Shown here: piece after piece, positions 1-5,846 of the stretch | Numbering within the stretch: the first letter of the stretch is position 1 | Layout: each line of letters starts with the position of its first letter | Assembly (NCBI GenBank): GCA_021647535.1 | Contig: JAKIUO010000100.1 | Coordinates: 1 to 10,806 of the forward strand | From: Hyphomicrobiaceae bacterium | GTDB taxonomy: Bacteria > Pseudomonadota > Alphaproteobacteria > Rhizobiales > JAKIUO01 | DNA: 10,806 nucleotides | Reading direction: 5' to 3' | Translations under genes and position numbers: made by a program | The notes under the pieces: model-generated | What the model was told of the DNA's origin: nothing | Seen by the model: the letters and a program-made list of their open reading frames with translations, nothing else | Databases searched by the model: none

Positions 1-1739
1 GTGACTTGTGTCCAGTCATCTGGATTGTCGACAAGGCCGTCGAGATATTTCTCTTTTGCGCCGTCCTCAAACCAGGCGTCAGCGCCGTGCTCTGCAAAAC
101 TGTCCTTGATGCGCTTGATCAATTCAAGGGATTTGTCGAAGCTGGCGCCGGGAATATAGTCCCCGTCCTTGTTCATGAACACGGTGATCGGCACGCCCCA
201 GGCGCGCTGGCGCGATATCACCCAGTCGGGCTTGTTCTCGATCATGCCGCGCAGCCGGTTCTGCCCGGCGGCTGGCACAAAGCGCGTGTCGTCAATGGCG
301 CCCAGCGATACCTCGCGGATCGACTTTTTACCTTTGACGCCGGGGATCGAAATTGGCTTGTCCATGGCGATGAACCATTGCGGCGTGTTGCGGAAAATTA
401 CCGGTTTTTTGGAGCGCCAGCTATGGGGGTAGTCATGCTTGATGCGCCCGCGTTCGACCAGTTCGTCCCGGCTCATCAGTTCCTCGATCACCCGGTCATT
501 GGCCTTGCCCCAGCGGCCCTTGTCATCAATGACGCGGCACTCTGGATCATCGCCAAAAATGCCGACATCAGGGAAATAATAGCCGTCAGCCTGCACGGTC
601 GCAGGCACTTGCGGGATGCCAGCTTTGGTAAAGGCAGAAGTATTGCTTTCATAGAGCCCATAATCGTCTGCACCATGTCCAGGAGCCACATGCACAAAGC
701 CGGTGCCGGTGTCTGCGGTGACAAAATCGGCGGCGTAGAGGCGGACCTGGAAATTATAATAGTCGTCGTCGCCAAGGGGATGGGCGCAATAGCTGATTGT
801 ATTGGGTTGGACATCCGACAACCTCGTCCACTCGTCAATGCGTCCAGCTTCACGCAGGCTTTCAGCCAGATCATCGGCAAGGATCAGTTTTTCTCCAACC
901 CTGGTCCAGTTGTCGTCAGCTGCTTTGGTGACTTCGTAAAGGCCGTAATTGATCCGGTTTGAAAAAGCGATGGCGCGGTTGGCAGGGATGGTCCATGGCG
1001 TTGTCGTCCAAATGACGACACTTGCCCCCATGAGCTCTTTGGTTGTTTCAACGCCAGCAACTATGAATTTCACAAAAATCGTCGTGCTCTGCTTTTCCTC
1101 ATATTCCACTTCCGCCTCGGCCAGCGCGGTACGCTCGACGACGGACCACATGACGGGTTTTGAGCCTTGGTAAAGCGTGCCATTCATGGCGAATTTCATC
1201 AGCTCACCGGCAATCACCGCCTCGGCGTCAAAATCCATGGTCTTATAAGGGTTGTCCCAGTCACCGATAACACCAAGGCGCTTGAATTCCTCGCGCTGAA
1301 TGTCGATCCATCCGGCGGCAAAATCGCGACACTCGCCACGAAAGGCAATCACCGGCACCTCGTCTTTGTCTTTTTTCTTCTTGCGGTATTTTTCTTCGAT
1401 CTTCCATTCAATGGGCAGGCCGTGGCAATCCCAGCCCGGCACATAATCAGCGTCAAAGCCCATCATCTGGTGCGAACGGGTGATGATGTCCTTGAGGATT
1501 TTGTTCATGGCTGTGCCCATGTGGATATTGCCATTGGCGTAGGGCGGGCCGTCATGCAGCACATATTTGGGGCGGTTCTTGGCGTCAGCGCGCAGCTTGC
1601 CATATAGATCTTGCTTCGCCCAGTGCTCCAGCCATTTGGGCTCGCGCACCGGTAGACCGGCCTTCATGGGAAAATCGGTCTTTGGCAGATAAAGGGTTTC
1701 GCGCCAGTCTCGTGCCGTTGTGTCGTTTTTGTCTGCCAT
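1..1739 (-). CDS. ileS: isoleucyl-tRNA synthetase, N-terminal 579 residues (3' end outside window)
   Basis: Class Ia aminoacyl-tRNA synthetase that charges tRNA-Ile with isoleucine in the cytoplasm and hydrolyses mischarged valine. The frame is open from an ATG at 1739 to the window edge; the family is usually a little over 900 residues, so the C-terminal third, including the KMSKS loop and anticodon-binding domain, is not visible. Seen: the first ATP-binding signature around residues 62–83 (GPPYANG, then HMGT at 73–76), the CP1 editing domain with WTTTPWTIPAN at 244–254 and a GTGFVHVAPGHGADDY segment ending near Asp359, and the SRQRAWGVPI motif returning to the catalytic core. The second His of the HIGH motif is Thr76. 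No frameshift was found in the stretches translated. Upstream in the same orientation is ribF, with a small opposite-strand gene between. No strong Shine-Dalgarno is visible before the ATG. Identity is very secure. Confidence 0.97.
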   Translation of the reverse strand, partial: MADKNDTTARDWRETLYLPKTDFPMKAGLPVREPKWLEHWAKQDLYGKLRADAKNRPKYVLHDGPPYANGNIHMGTAMNKILKDIITRSHQMMGFDADYVPGWDCHGLPIEWKIEEKYRKKKKDKDEVPVIAFRGECRDFAAGWIDIQREEFKRLGVIGDWDNPYKTMDFDAEAVIAGELMKFAMNGTLYQGSKPVMWSVVERTALAEAEVEYEEKQSTTIFVKFIVAGVETTKELMGASVVIWTTTPWTIPANRAIAFSNRINYGLYEVTKAADDNWTRVGEKLILADDLAESLREAGRIDEWTRLSDVQPNTISYCAHPLGDDDYYNFQVRLYAADFVTADTGTGFVHVAPGHGADDYGLYESNTSAFTKAGIPQVPATVQADGYYFPDVGIFGDDPECRVIDDKGRWGKANDRVIEELMSRDELVERGRIKHDYPHSWRSKKPVIFRNTPQWFIAMDKPISIPGVKGKKSIREVSLGAIDDTRFVPAAGQNRLRGMIENKPDWVISRQRAWGVPITVFMNKDGDYIPGASFDKSLELIKRIKDSFAEHGADAWFEDGAKEKYLDGLVDNPDDWTQV

Positions 1740-1963
1740 CTAGCTTCGCCCATAATTAGTGTCAAGTTGCGGTGTTAGTAGCAACAGTGTAGGCTGAAAT
1801 CCAGCGTTTCCGACACCCCGGGGGGAAGGGGCGTGCGATTGGGGATGAATTCTCAGCCTGAAGTGCTGCCGTGTGGAGCCGTTTTTTTCGGCCAAATACA
1901 GTTCTGCCAGGGGGCCGTTCCCGATAGTCATTCAGAATTTGAAAAATACACAAGGGAAAAACC
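1740..1963. other. divergent intergenic region between ileS and the small membrane protein gene
   Basis: This 224-base stretch must hold the 5' leader of ileS (leftward) and of the small gene at 1964 (rightward). It contains a C-run/G-run block around 1816–1829. A perfect TTGACA hexamer occurs on the minus strand at 1765–1760, but the -10 it would specify falls on the ileS start codon. An AT-rich TAATTA just downstream on the minus strand could be a -10, without a good -35 partner. The short open frames here lack ribosome-binding sites or recognisable protein features. Confidence 0.5.
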
Positions 1964-2146
1964 ATGTCCAGATCTACGGCTTATGTGCTGAGTATTATCT
2001 CAATCTTTTTCGTTGGAGCGGTGATTGCCGCGAAATATTTCGGAATTCATATTCCGGTCGTCAGCAAGATCATTGCGGGAAACATGTTTGAAGTCACGTT
2101 GATTTCCTATTTCCTTTTGTTGATACCCGCCATCTGGCGCAAATAG
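1964..2146 (+). CDS. putative small two-helix membrane protein (60 aa)
   Basis: I do not recognise this protein. It begins at an ATG preceded by AAGGG seven to eleven bases upstream, a plausible ribosome-binding site. Residues about 6–24 (YVLSIISIFFVGAVIAA) form one hydrophobic helix and residues about 42–56 a second, joined by a short loop with several Ile/Val residues and one Lys. The N-terminus has one Arg (Arg3) and the C-terminus ends in WRK, so a hairpin with both ends in the cytoplasm is possible. It lies between ribF and ileS on the opposite strand, and its TAG is directly followed by the reverse-strand stop of ribF, with no spacer. The family is unknown. The case for a real gene is the ribosome-binding site, the two clean helices and the exact fit between neighbours. 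A chance open frame remains possible. Confidence 0.6.
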   Translation: MSRSTAYVLSIISIFFVGAVIAAKYFGIHIPVVSKIIAGNMFEVTLISYFLLLIPAIWRK

Positions 2147-3136
2147 TCAGGTCACAAAAGGCACATGGCGTGTTTTGCCAAGCGGGAAATGTAACATGGG
2201 ATCAGCCCGCTCTATTTCGAAGAGGATGGTGCGGGCTTTTTCGCAGTCTTTGCGCATATTTGTTTTGAGTTCCTCTTCGTCCTTGAAGCGAATGTCTTCG
2301 CGGATGAATTCGATGAGTTCGATGAAAATTTCCTTGCCGTAAATATCGCGATCAAAGTCAAACAGGAAGGTTTCGAGCACCGGGTGGCCATCATCAAAGG
2401 TCGGCCGGGTGCCAAGATAGGCCGCGCCGTGATGAACTTCGCCGTCAATATAAACACGCACCGCATAGATGCCGTGGTGAAATTCTTCGCTGTTGCGCAA
2501 AGTGATATTGGCGGTGGGAAAGCCCAGCCAGCCGCCCCGCTGCGCGCCGCCGCTCACCGTACCCTTGATGCGCCACCAGTAGCCGAGCATTTCAGCGGCA
2601 CCGCGTGGATCACCCTCTTGCAGCAATTCGCGCACCCTTGAAGACGAAAAACGATCCCCCGCCTCGCCCTGTACTTCAACGGTGGTGACGCCAAAGCCGT
2701 ATTTTTCGCCTAATTCCTTGAGGACTTGCGGGTTGCCGGTGCGTCCCTTGCCGAAAAAGAAATTAAAGCCGGTGACCACATGGCGGACTTTGAAGCCCTC
2801 GACCAGCACTTTGGCGACAAACTCCTCAGCGGTCAGCCCTGCCATGGCCGCATCAAACGGCATGACGGCAGCCATGTCGAGACCGAGCGTTTCGAACAGT
2901 TTGAGCTTGGTTTTTGGTGAGGTCAGGCGGAATAGATGTCGTTGTGGCTGGAAGAAGACGCGCGGATGGGGTTCAAAGACCATTACGCCAGCGCAAATTT
3001 TATTTTTTTGAGCAACCGACATAGCAGCCTCAAGCACCACCTGATGACCTTTATGGACGCCATCAAAATTGCCAATGGCCAGCGAGCAGTTTTGCTGATC
3101 TGCTGGGACATCATGATATTGCTCGATAATTTTCAT
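2147..3136 (-). CDS. ribF: bifunctional riboflavin kinase / FAD synthetase
   Basis: Converts riboflavin to FMN and then adenylylates FMN to FAD in the cytoplasm. The start chosen is the ATG at 3136 (MKIIEQYHDVP), giving 329 residues, typical for the family; GGAG sits about eight bases upstream. Longer open frame extends upstream from an alternative start at 3229, but that part lacks family character. The N-terminal nucleotidyltransferase domain shows IGNFDGVHKGH (HxGH at 28–31), TGFNFFFGKGRTGN near 122–135 and SSSRVRE near 164–170. The C-terminal kinase domain shows LGFPTAN at 204–210, GTRPTF near 242–247 and ETFLFDFDRDIYG from 255, which carries the likely catalytic Glu. It lies upstream of ileS in the same direction, the common bacterial ribF–ileS arrangement. 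Its stop abuts that of the small gene at 1964. Confidence 0.97.
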   Translation of the reverse strand: MKIIEQYHDVPADQQNCSLAIGNFDGVHKGHQVVLEAAMSVAQKNKICAGVMVFEPHPRVFFQPQRHLFRLTSPKTKLKLFETLGLDMAAVMPFDAAMAGLTAEEFVAKVLVEGFKVRHVVTGFNFFFGKGRTGNPQVLKELGEKYGFGVTTVEVQGEAGDRFSSSRVRELLQEGDPRGAAEMLGYWWRIKGTVSGGAQRGGWLGFPTANITLRNSEEFHHGIYAVRVYIDGEVHHGAAYLGTRPTFDDGHPVLETFLFDFDRDIYGKEIFIELIEFIREDIRFKDEEELKTNMRKDCEKARTILFEIERADPMLHFPLGKTRHVPFVT

Positions 3137-3443
3137 GCATTGGCTCCAGTAAGTGGGCTTTGGGGGCTCCAGGCAAAAGGGCAGGGCGGTTTGTGCGGTC
3201 ACGATAGGGCCTGTTGCGGCAAGGGGCAAGCCTGTTGTTTATACGCTGTCAAAGGCCATTTCTTCGGGCATTTTAGGGGTTCAGTTAAGGCTTCATTTAC
3301 CACCAGATAGTACTGTTTGGGTCAACGAGAAGGCCGCTCTGGCTTCTCAGCGAGGTTTCCTGGGACCCAGGGGCGCCAAAGTGTAGTTTCCTGTTTTGGG
3401 CAAGTCAGTCTTGCCGCGCAGGGTGTAGTGAATGGAGTGAAAA
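3137..3443. promoter_or_regulatory. divergent control region between ribF and cheY
   Basis: A 307-base non-coding stretch between two divergent genes, so it should carry promoters for both. Seen: a CtrA-like site at 3285–3299 (listed separately), a CCTGGG-A-CCCAGG inverted repeat at 3359–3371, and a GGCAAG/CTTGCC hairpin at 3399–3415 with a five-base loop. GGAG lies just before the cheY ATG (GGAGTGAAAAATG). I could not pick convincing -35/-10 pairs. Open frames crossing this stretch have no protein character. Confidence 0.55.
3285..3299 (+). promoter_or_regulatory. possible CtrA-type binding site upstream of cheY
   Basis: TTAA, seven bases, then TTTA (followed by CC): one mismatch from the TTAA-N7-TTAA consensus of the alphaproteobacterial cell-cycle and motility regulator CtrA. 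It lies about 145 bases before the cheY start, in a likely promoter region. CtrA control of flagellar and chemotaxis genes is well known in this class. That this site is used is inference from one near-match. Confidence 0.35.
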
Positions 3444-3827
3444 ATGGCTATCGATCTCAATATGCCGATCCTTGTTGTCGACGATTACAAAACCATGATC
3501 CGGATCATCCGGAACCTTCTCAAGCAGCTTGGCTTCAACAATGTTGATGAAGCCAGTGATGGCACAGAAGCTTATGCCAAAATGCAGGCCAAGAAATATG
3601 GGCTGATCATTTCTGACTGGAACATGGAGCCTATGACTGGCTATGAGCTTTTGCAAAAAGTGCGGGCGAATAGTGAAATGACGCGCACGCCATTTATCAT
3701 GGTGACAGCGGAATCAAAGACGGAAAATGTGATTGCCGCCAAAAAGGCCGGTGTCAATAATTATATCGTCAAGCCCTTCAATGCGGCGACCTTGCGTAGC
3801 AAGATTGCAGCCGTATTCGGGGCGTAA
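3444..3827 (+). CDS. cheY: chemotaxis response regulator CheY
   Basis: Single-domain receiver of 127 residues with no output domain. When phosphorylated by CheA, CheY proteins bind the flagellar switch (FliM/FliN) and change rotation. All receiver landmarks are present: the acidic pair Asp13-Asp14 (VVDDYKTM), the phosphoacceptor Asp58 (ISDWNM), the switch Thr88 (MVTAES) and the conserved Lys110 before Pro111 (VKPF). The sequence around DYKTMIRIIRNLLKQLGF is CheY-like rather than typical of DNA-binding regulator receivers. GGAG lies eight bases before the ATG. The next gene on this strand is a CheZ-like phosphatase, which fits a signal/termination pair. No CheA, receptor or flagellar genes are in the window, so which array it serves cannot be told. 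The unusual feature is the inverted-repeat-rich DNA just after its stop codon. Confidence 0.93.
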   Translation: MAIDLNMPILVVDDYKTMIRIIRNLLKQLGFNNVDEASDGTEAYAKMQAKKYGLIISDWNMEPMTGYELLQKVRANSEMTRTPFIMVTAESKTENVIAAKKAGVNNYIVKPFNAATLRSKIAAVFGA

Positions 3828-3832
3828 GAAGG

Positions 3833-3899
3833 TGAAACGGCTTTGCAGTTGAAAGCCATTGTCGCGACGATGGCTTCGTAGGCAAATGGGGCCGTTTCA
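3833..3899 (+). other. long branched-looking stem-loop just after cheY
   Basis: Starting six bases after the cheY stop, 3833–3846 can pair with 3882–3899: TGAAACGGC with GCCGTTTCA (nine pairs), then TTTGC with GCAAA (five pairs) past a four-base bulge. Inside, AAGCCAT at 3853–3859 pairs with ATGGCTT at 3870–3876 and is capped by GTCGCGAC. There is no T-run after it, so it is not a standard intrinsic terminator. It could be an mRNA 3'-end or stability structure, an element controlling cheZ, or a small RNA. Pairing is seen in the sequence; function is unknown. Confidence 0.5.
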
Positions 3900-3906
3900 T
3901 CAACAA

Positions 3907-3940
3907 AAAGTCTGATGGTCGGGGGGGAGCGTCAGACTTT
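3907..3940 (+). terminator. possible weak terminator hairpin in the cheY–cheZ spacer
   Basis: AAAGTCTGA (3907–3915) and TCAGACTTT (3932–3940) form a perfect nine-pair stem around a 16-base loop that includes seven consecutive G. The stem ends in TTT but no longer T-tract follows, so termination would be weak. Confidence 0.35.
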
Positions 3941-3954
3941 ATGCTTGCGTCTGG

Positions 3955-3979
3955 CCGGAGGAAACCTGGTTTCCTCCGG
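3955..3979. repeat. near-perfect 25-base palindrome in the cheY–cheZ spacer
   Basis: CCGGAGGAAACC and GGTTTCCTCCGG are perfect inverted 12-base arms around a single T. The lack of a loop and of a downstream T-run fits a dimeric protein-binding site or RNA duplex better than a terminator. The arms contain an AGGAG-like sequence on both strands, but no open gene starts nearby. Function unknown. Confidence 0.5.
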
Positions 3980-4089
3980 TGCCGCAATCTCTAATTTCAT
4001 CCCACCCGATTTTTGATCGATACCCAAAACTCTCGAAAAGCCGACAAAGGTTGCGAAAAACCGTTGTCCGCTCAACGAGGTTCACCCGT

Positions 4090-4131
4090 CAGCGGCCAAA
4101 TCGCTTGTAGCCGCTGGCTATCCTATTTTTT
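4090..4131 (+). other. stem-loop and T-run ahead of cheZ
   Basis: CAGCGGC (4090–4096) pairs with GCCGCTG (4110–4116) around a 13-base loop, and a run of six T follows after nine bases at 4126–4131, about 20 bases before the cheZ start. The gap between stem and T-run is too long for a classical terminator. It may be an attenuator-like leader element or chance. The rest of 3980–4152 shows no promoter I can defend. Confidence 0.3.
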
Positions 4132-4152
4132 GCGTAAAGGGGTCTCTAGCAA

Positions 4153-4731
4153 ATGGCAGCAGATAGAATGCCGGGTCTTGCCCAGCTCATTGAATTGCAC
4201 GAGAGAAATTCTCATATTCTTCGTTCTGTTCTGGACGTCAAGATTGGCGACAAGCCCTTGGAAAATGAAGTCCTCAAAGAGGACGCAAAAACGGAAGGCT
4301 GCACGGCTTTGCAAGAGGCGATTGGTCAATTGCGACCCGATCAGCTGCGCCGCCAGTCCATTCCAGAAGCCATCGCCGAATTGCGTGAGATTGGCAATAT
4401 CACCGAGAAAAGCGTGGAGGTGATCATGGCGCGCACCGAGGCCTTGATGGACATTGATCCAGCCTTTGAGGACGCCATGGAAATATTGCAGGCCTGCAGT
4501 TTTCAGGACATTGCCGGGCAGCGCCTGGCCAAGGTGACGCAATTGCTGGAAAATCTTGAAGAGCGTTTGCACAGCCTTGTGCATGAGACTGGTATTGATG
4601 ATTGTATGGATGCCATTGGCGAGGACGAGCTGGAAGCAGAACGCCGCGCCAAGGAACTCATTCTGCATGGCCCACAATTGACCGGTGAGGGTGTTTCACA
4701 AGACGAGATCGATGCCTTGCTGGGGGCCTAG
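4153..4731 (+). CDS. cheZ: CheZ-like chemotaxis protein phosphatase
   Basis: Protein of 192 residues expected to dephosphorylate CheY-P and so end the tumble or reversal signal. The CheZ catalytic signature is present at 115–128, CSFQDIAGQRLAKV, with Asp119 and Gln123 matching the Asp/Gln pair of enterobacterial CheZ. The surrounding sequence is charged and helical, fitting CheZ's long helical hairpin dimer. It ends in VSQDEIDALLGA (181–192), the expected place for a CheY-binding tail, but worded like the N-terminal CheY-binding peptide of FliM. The start at 4153 has GGGG about ten bases upstream; Met6 is an alternative. It follows cheY on the same strand after 325 bases, so it may have its own promoter. 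It ends three bases from the convergent HAD gene. Slightly shorter than E. coli CheZ (about 214). Family assignment is good; direct partnership with this cheY is inferred from adjacency. Confidence 0.88.
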   Translation: MAADRMPGLAQLIELHERNSHILRSVLDVKIGDKPLENEVLKEDAKTEGCTALQEAIGQLRPDQLRRQSIPEAIAELREIGNITEKSVEVIMARTEALMDIDPAFEDAMEILQACSFQDIAGQRLAKVTQLLENLEERLHSLVHETGIDDCMDAIGEDELEAERRAKELILHGPQLTGEGVSQDEIDALLGA

Positions 4732-4734
4732 TGG

Positions 4735-5613
4735 TCACCACATCAACTGCATCATCGCATTGATCGGGCCAAAGCCCTTGCCTTTGAAAATATCGCCGAT
4801 CTGCGCGCCAGACAGCTGAGCGTTCTTGTTGTGGCCCTCGACATGCACGCCAGAGGGGATGAACAAGGCGTCTATGCCCACATCAACGGCACCTTTGATG
4901 TCGGTATTGATGCCATCGCCAATGGCCAGAATGCGGTGGGCCGGGATGGGGCGGCCAGCCAGCTCATCAATTTTGGCCATGGCCAGATCGTATATGGGGC
5001 GGTAAGGTTTTCCAGCATAGGCGACCTTGCCACCCAACTCTTCATAAAGGGCGGCAATGGCTCCAGCGGCGTAAATCACTTCGTCGCCGCGTTCCACCTT
5101 GATATCGGGATTGGCGCAGATCACCGGCAGGTTTTTCTCCTTCAGGCTGGTCAGTAGTTTGCGGTAGTCTTCTGCTGTTTCATTGGTGTCGTCATAAAAA
5201 CCGGTGAGCACGACCAGGTCGGCCTGCTCGGGTTTGACGAGATTGACCTGCAACCCTTCAAACAAGGGGCGGTCGCGATCTGGTCCAAGGTGATAGAACA
5301 GGCGTCCTGAATTGGCGGCAATCATTGCTCTGGTGACATCGCCAGAGGTGACAATGCCATCATCAATGTCAGACGGTACGCCATAGTCCTCGATCTGCGT
5401 GCGCACAGAGGGCCAGGGGCGCGGCGCGTTGGACAGCAACAGCACAATGCCGCCCTCATCGCGGTAACGCTCGCAGGCCAGAACAGCCGTTTCAATGGCG
5501 GTTTCACCATTATGCATAACCCCCCACAGATCCACCAGCCAGGCATCATAATTGCGGCCAAGCTCGGCGACAGAATGGAGCACCGGAACTTCGGAAATGA
5601 GTTCGTCATTCAT
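4735..5613 (-). CDS. HAD superfamily class IIA hydrolase, TIGR01459-like
   Basis: Cytoplasmic haloacid-dehalogenase-fold protein of 292 residues, related to NagD/p-nitrophenyl phosphatases. Seen: motif I DLWGVMHNG with nucleophile Asp28; motif II LLSNAPRP with Ser61; the class IIA cap domain between motif II and motif III; Lys202 in AGKPYRPIYDLA; and motif IV IGDGINTDIKGA with Asp233 and Asp238. The residue two after the nucleophile is Trp30, not the usual Asp general acid. I recall DxWG being normal for the TIGR01459 group, whose substrate is not known to me. The ATG at 5613 is kept because the conserved core begins soon after it; no clear Shine-Dalgarno is visible. It converges on cheZ with a three-base gap and diverges from rplY. 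In related genomes it is commonly near ribF, as here. Substrate cannot be assigned. Confidence 0.88.
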   Translation of the reverse strand: MNDELISEVPVLHSVAELGRNYDAWLVDLWGVMHNGETAIETAVLACERYRDEGGIVLLLSNAPRPWPSVRTQIEDYGVPSDIDDGIVTSGDVTRAMIAANSGRLFYHLGPDRDRPLFEGLQVNLVKPEQADLVVLTGFYDDTNETAEDYRKLLTSLKEKNLPVICANPDIKVERGDEVIYAAGAIAALYEELGGKVAYAGKPYRPIYDLAMAKIDELAGRPIPAHRILAIGDGINTDIKGAVDVGIDALFIPSGVHVEGHNKNAQLSGAQIGDIFKGKGFGPINAMMQLMW

Positions 5614-5699
5614 ATTGGGGACTTTCTGGCTGTTTTATCGGTGTTATAGGGTGGGCCGCACGTGGATATTTGAGTGATCCGTTGCTCCATGTCCAGAAA

Positions 5700-5729
5700 A
5701 TTATGCTCTGATTTTCAGTTATTGCGCAA
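5700..5729 (-). promoter_or_regulatory. candidate promoter for the HAD hydrolase gene
   Basis: On the minus strand, TTGCGC (5729–5724), an 18-base spacer and CATAAT (5705–5700). The -10 matches five of six consensus bases; the -35 matches only TTG. It lies about 90 bases upstream of the ATG at 5613. Prediction only. Confidence 0.4.
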
Positions 5730-5750
5730 CGAACCAATTCGGGGTATATA
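5722..5750 (+). promoter_or_regulatory. candidate promoter for the rplY–pth–ychF cluster
   Basis: TTGCGC (5722–5727), a 17-base spacer and TATATA (5745–5750) form a plausible housekeeping sigma promoter, giving a leader of about 90 bases before rplY. The -35 half shares the palindrome TTGCGCAA with the divergent candidate promoter for the HAD gene. No other convincing element was seen in 5614–5846. Confidence 0.45.
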
Positions 5751-5846
5751 CAGCGCTTCGGCTGGCCGTTTACACCCTTGGAGGAAATGGTTTTCAGCAC
5801 GAAACTCACGAATTAAAACGAAACCTTTCCAAAAGGAGATCAGTCA

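Noticed and set aside
6..962. Long open frame of 318 codons on the plus strand
   Set aside because: It is antisense to ileS, which has clear synthetase motifs through the same stretch; no ribosome-binding site or recognisable domain.
1167..1607. 146-codon plus-strand open frame
   Set aside because: Antisense shadow of ileS covering the HIGH-motif region; composition has no coherent protein character.
1737..1765. Perfect TTGACA upstream of ileS as a -35 element
   Set aside because: At normal spacing the -10 would lie over the ATG, placing the transcript start inside the coding sequence.
1740..1965. Short open frames of 63 and 67 codons on the minus strand ahead of ileS
   Set aside because: Overlap each other and the ileS leader, no ribosome-binding site, no recognisable sequence.
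3137..3229. Extended RibF starting at 3229
   Set aside because: The extra 31 residues lack family similarity, and the ATG at 3136 has GGAG upstream and a normal RibF N-terminus.
3916..3931. Seven-G run as a phase-variable tract
   Set aside because: It is non-coding, lies in a hairpin loop, and is short for slippage-based switching.
4013..4423. 136-codon plus-strand open frame overlapping the start of cheZ
   Set aside because: Runs in another frame through the cheZ coding region; cheZ has the conserved phosphatase motif and the better family match.
4123..4677. 184-codon minus-strand open frame
   Set aside because: Antisense shadow of cheZ with no supporting motif.
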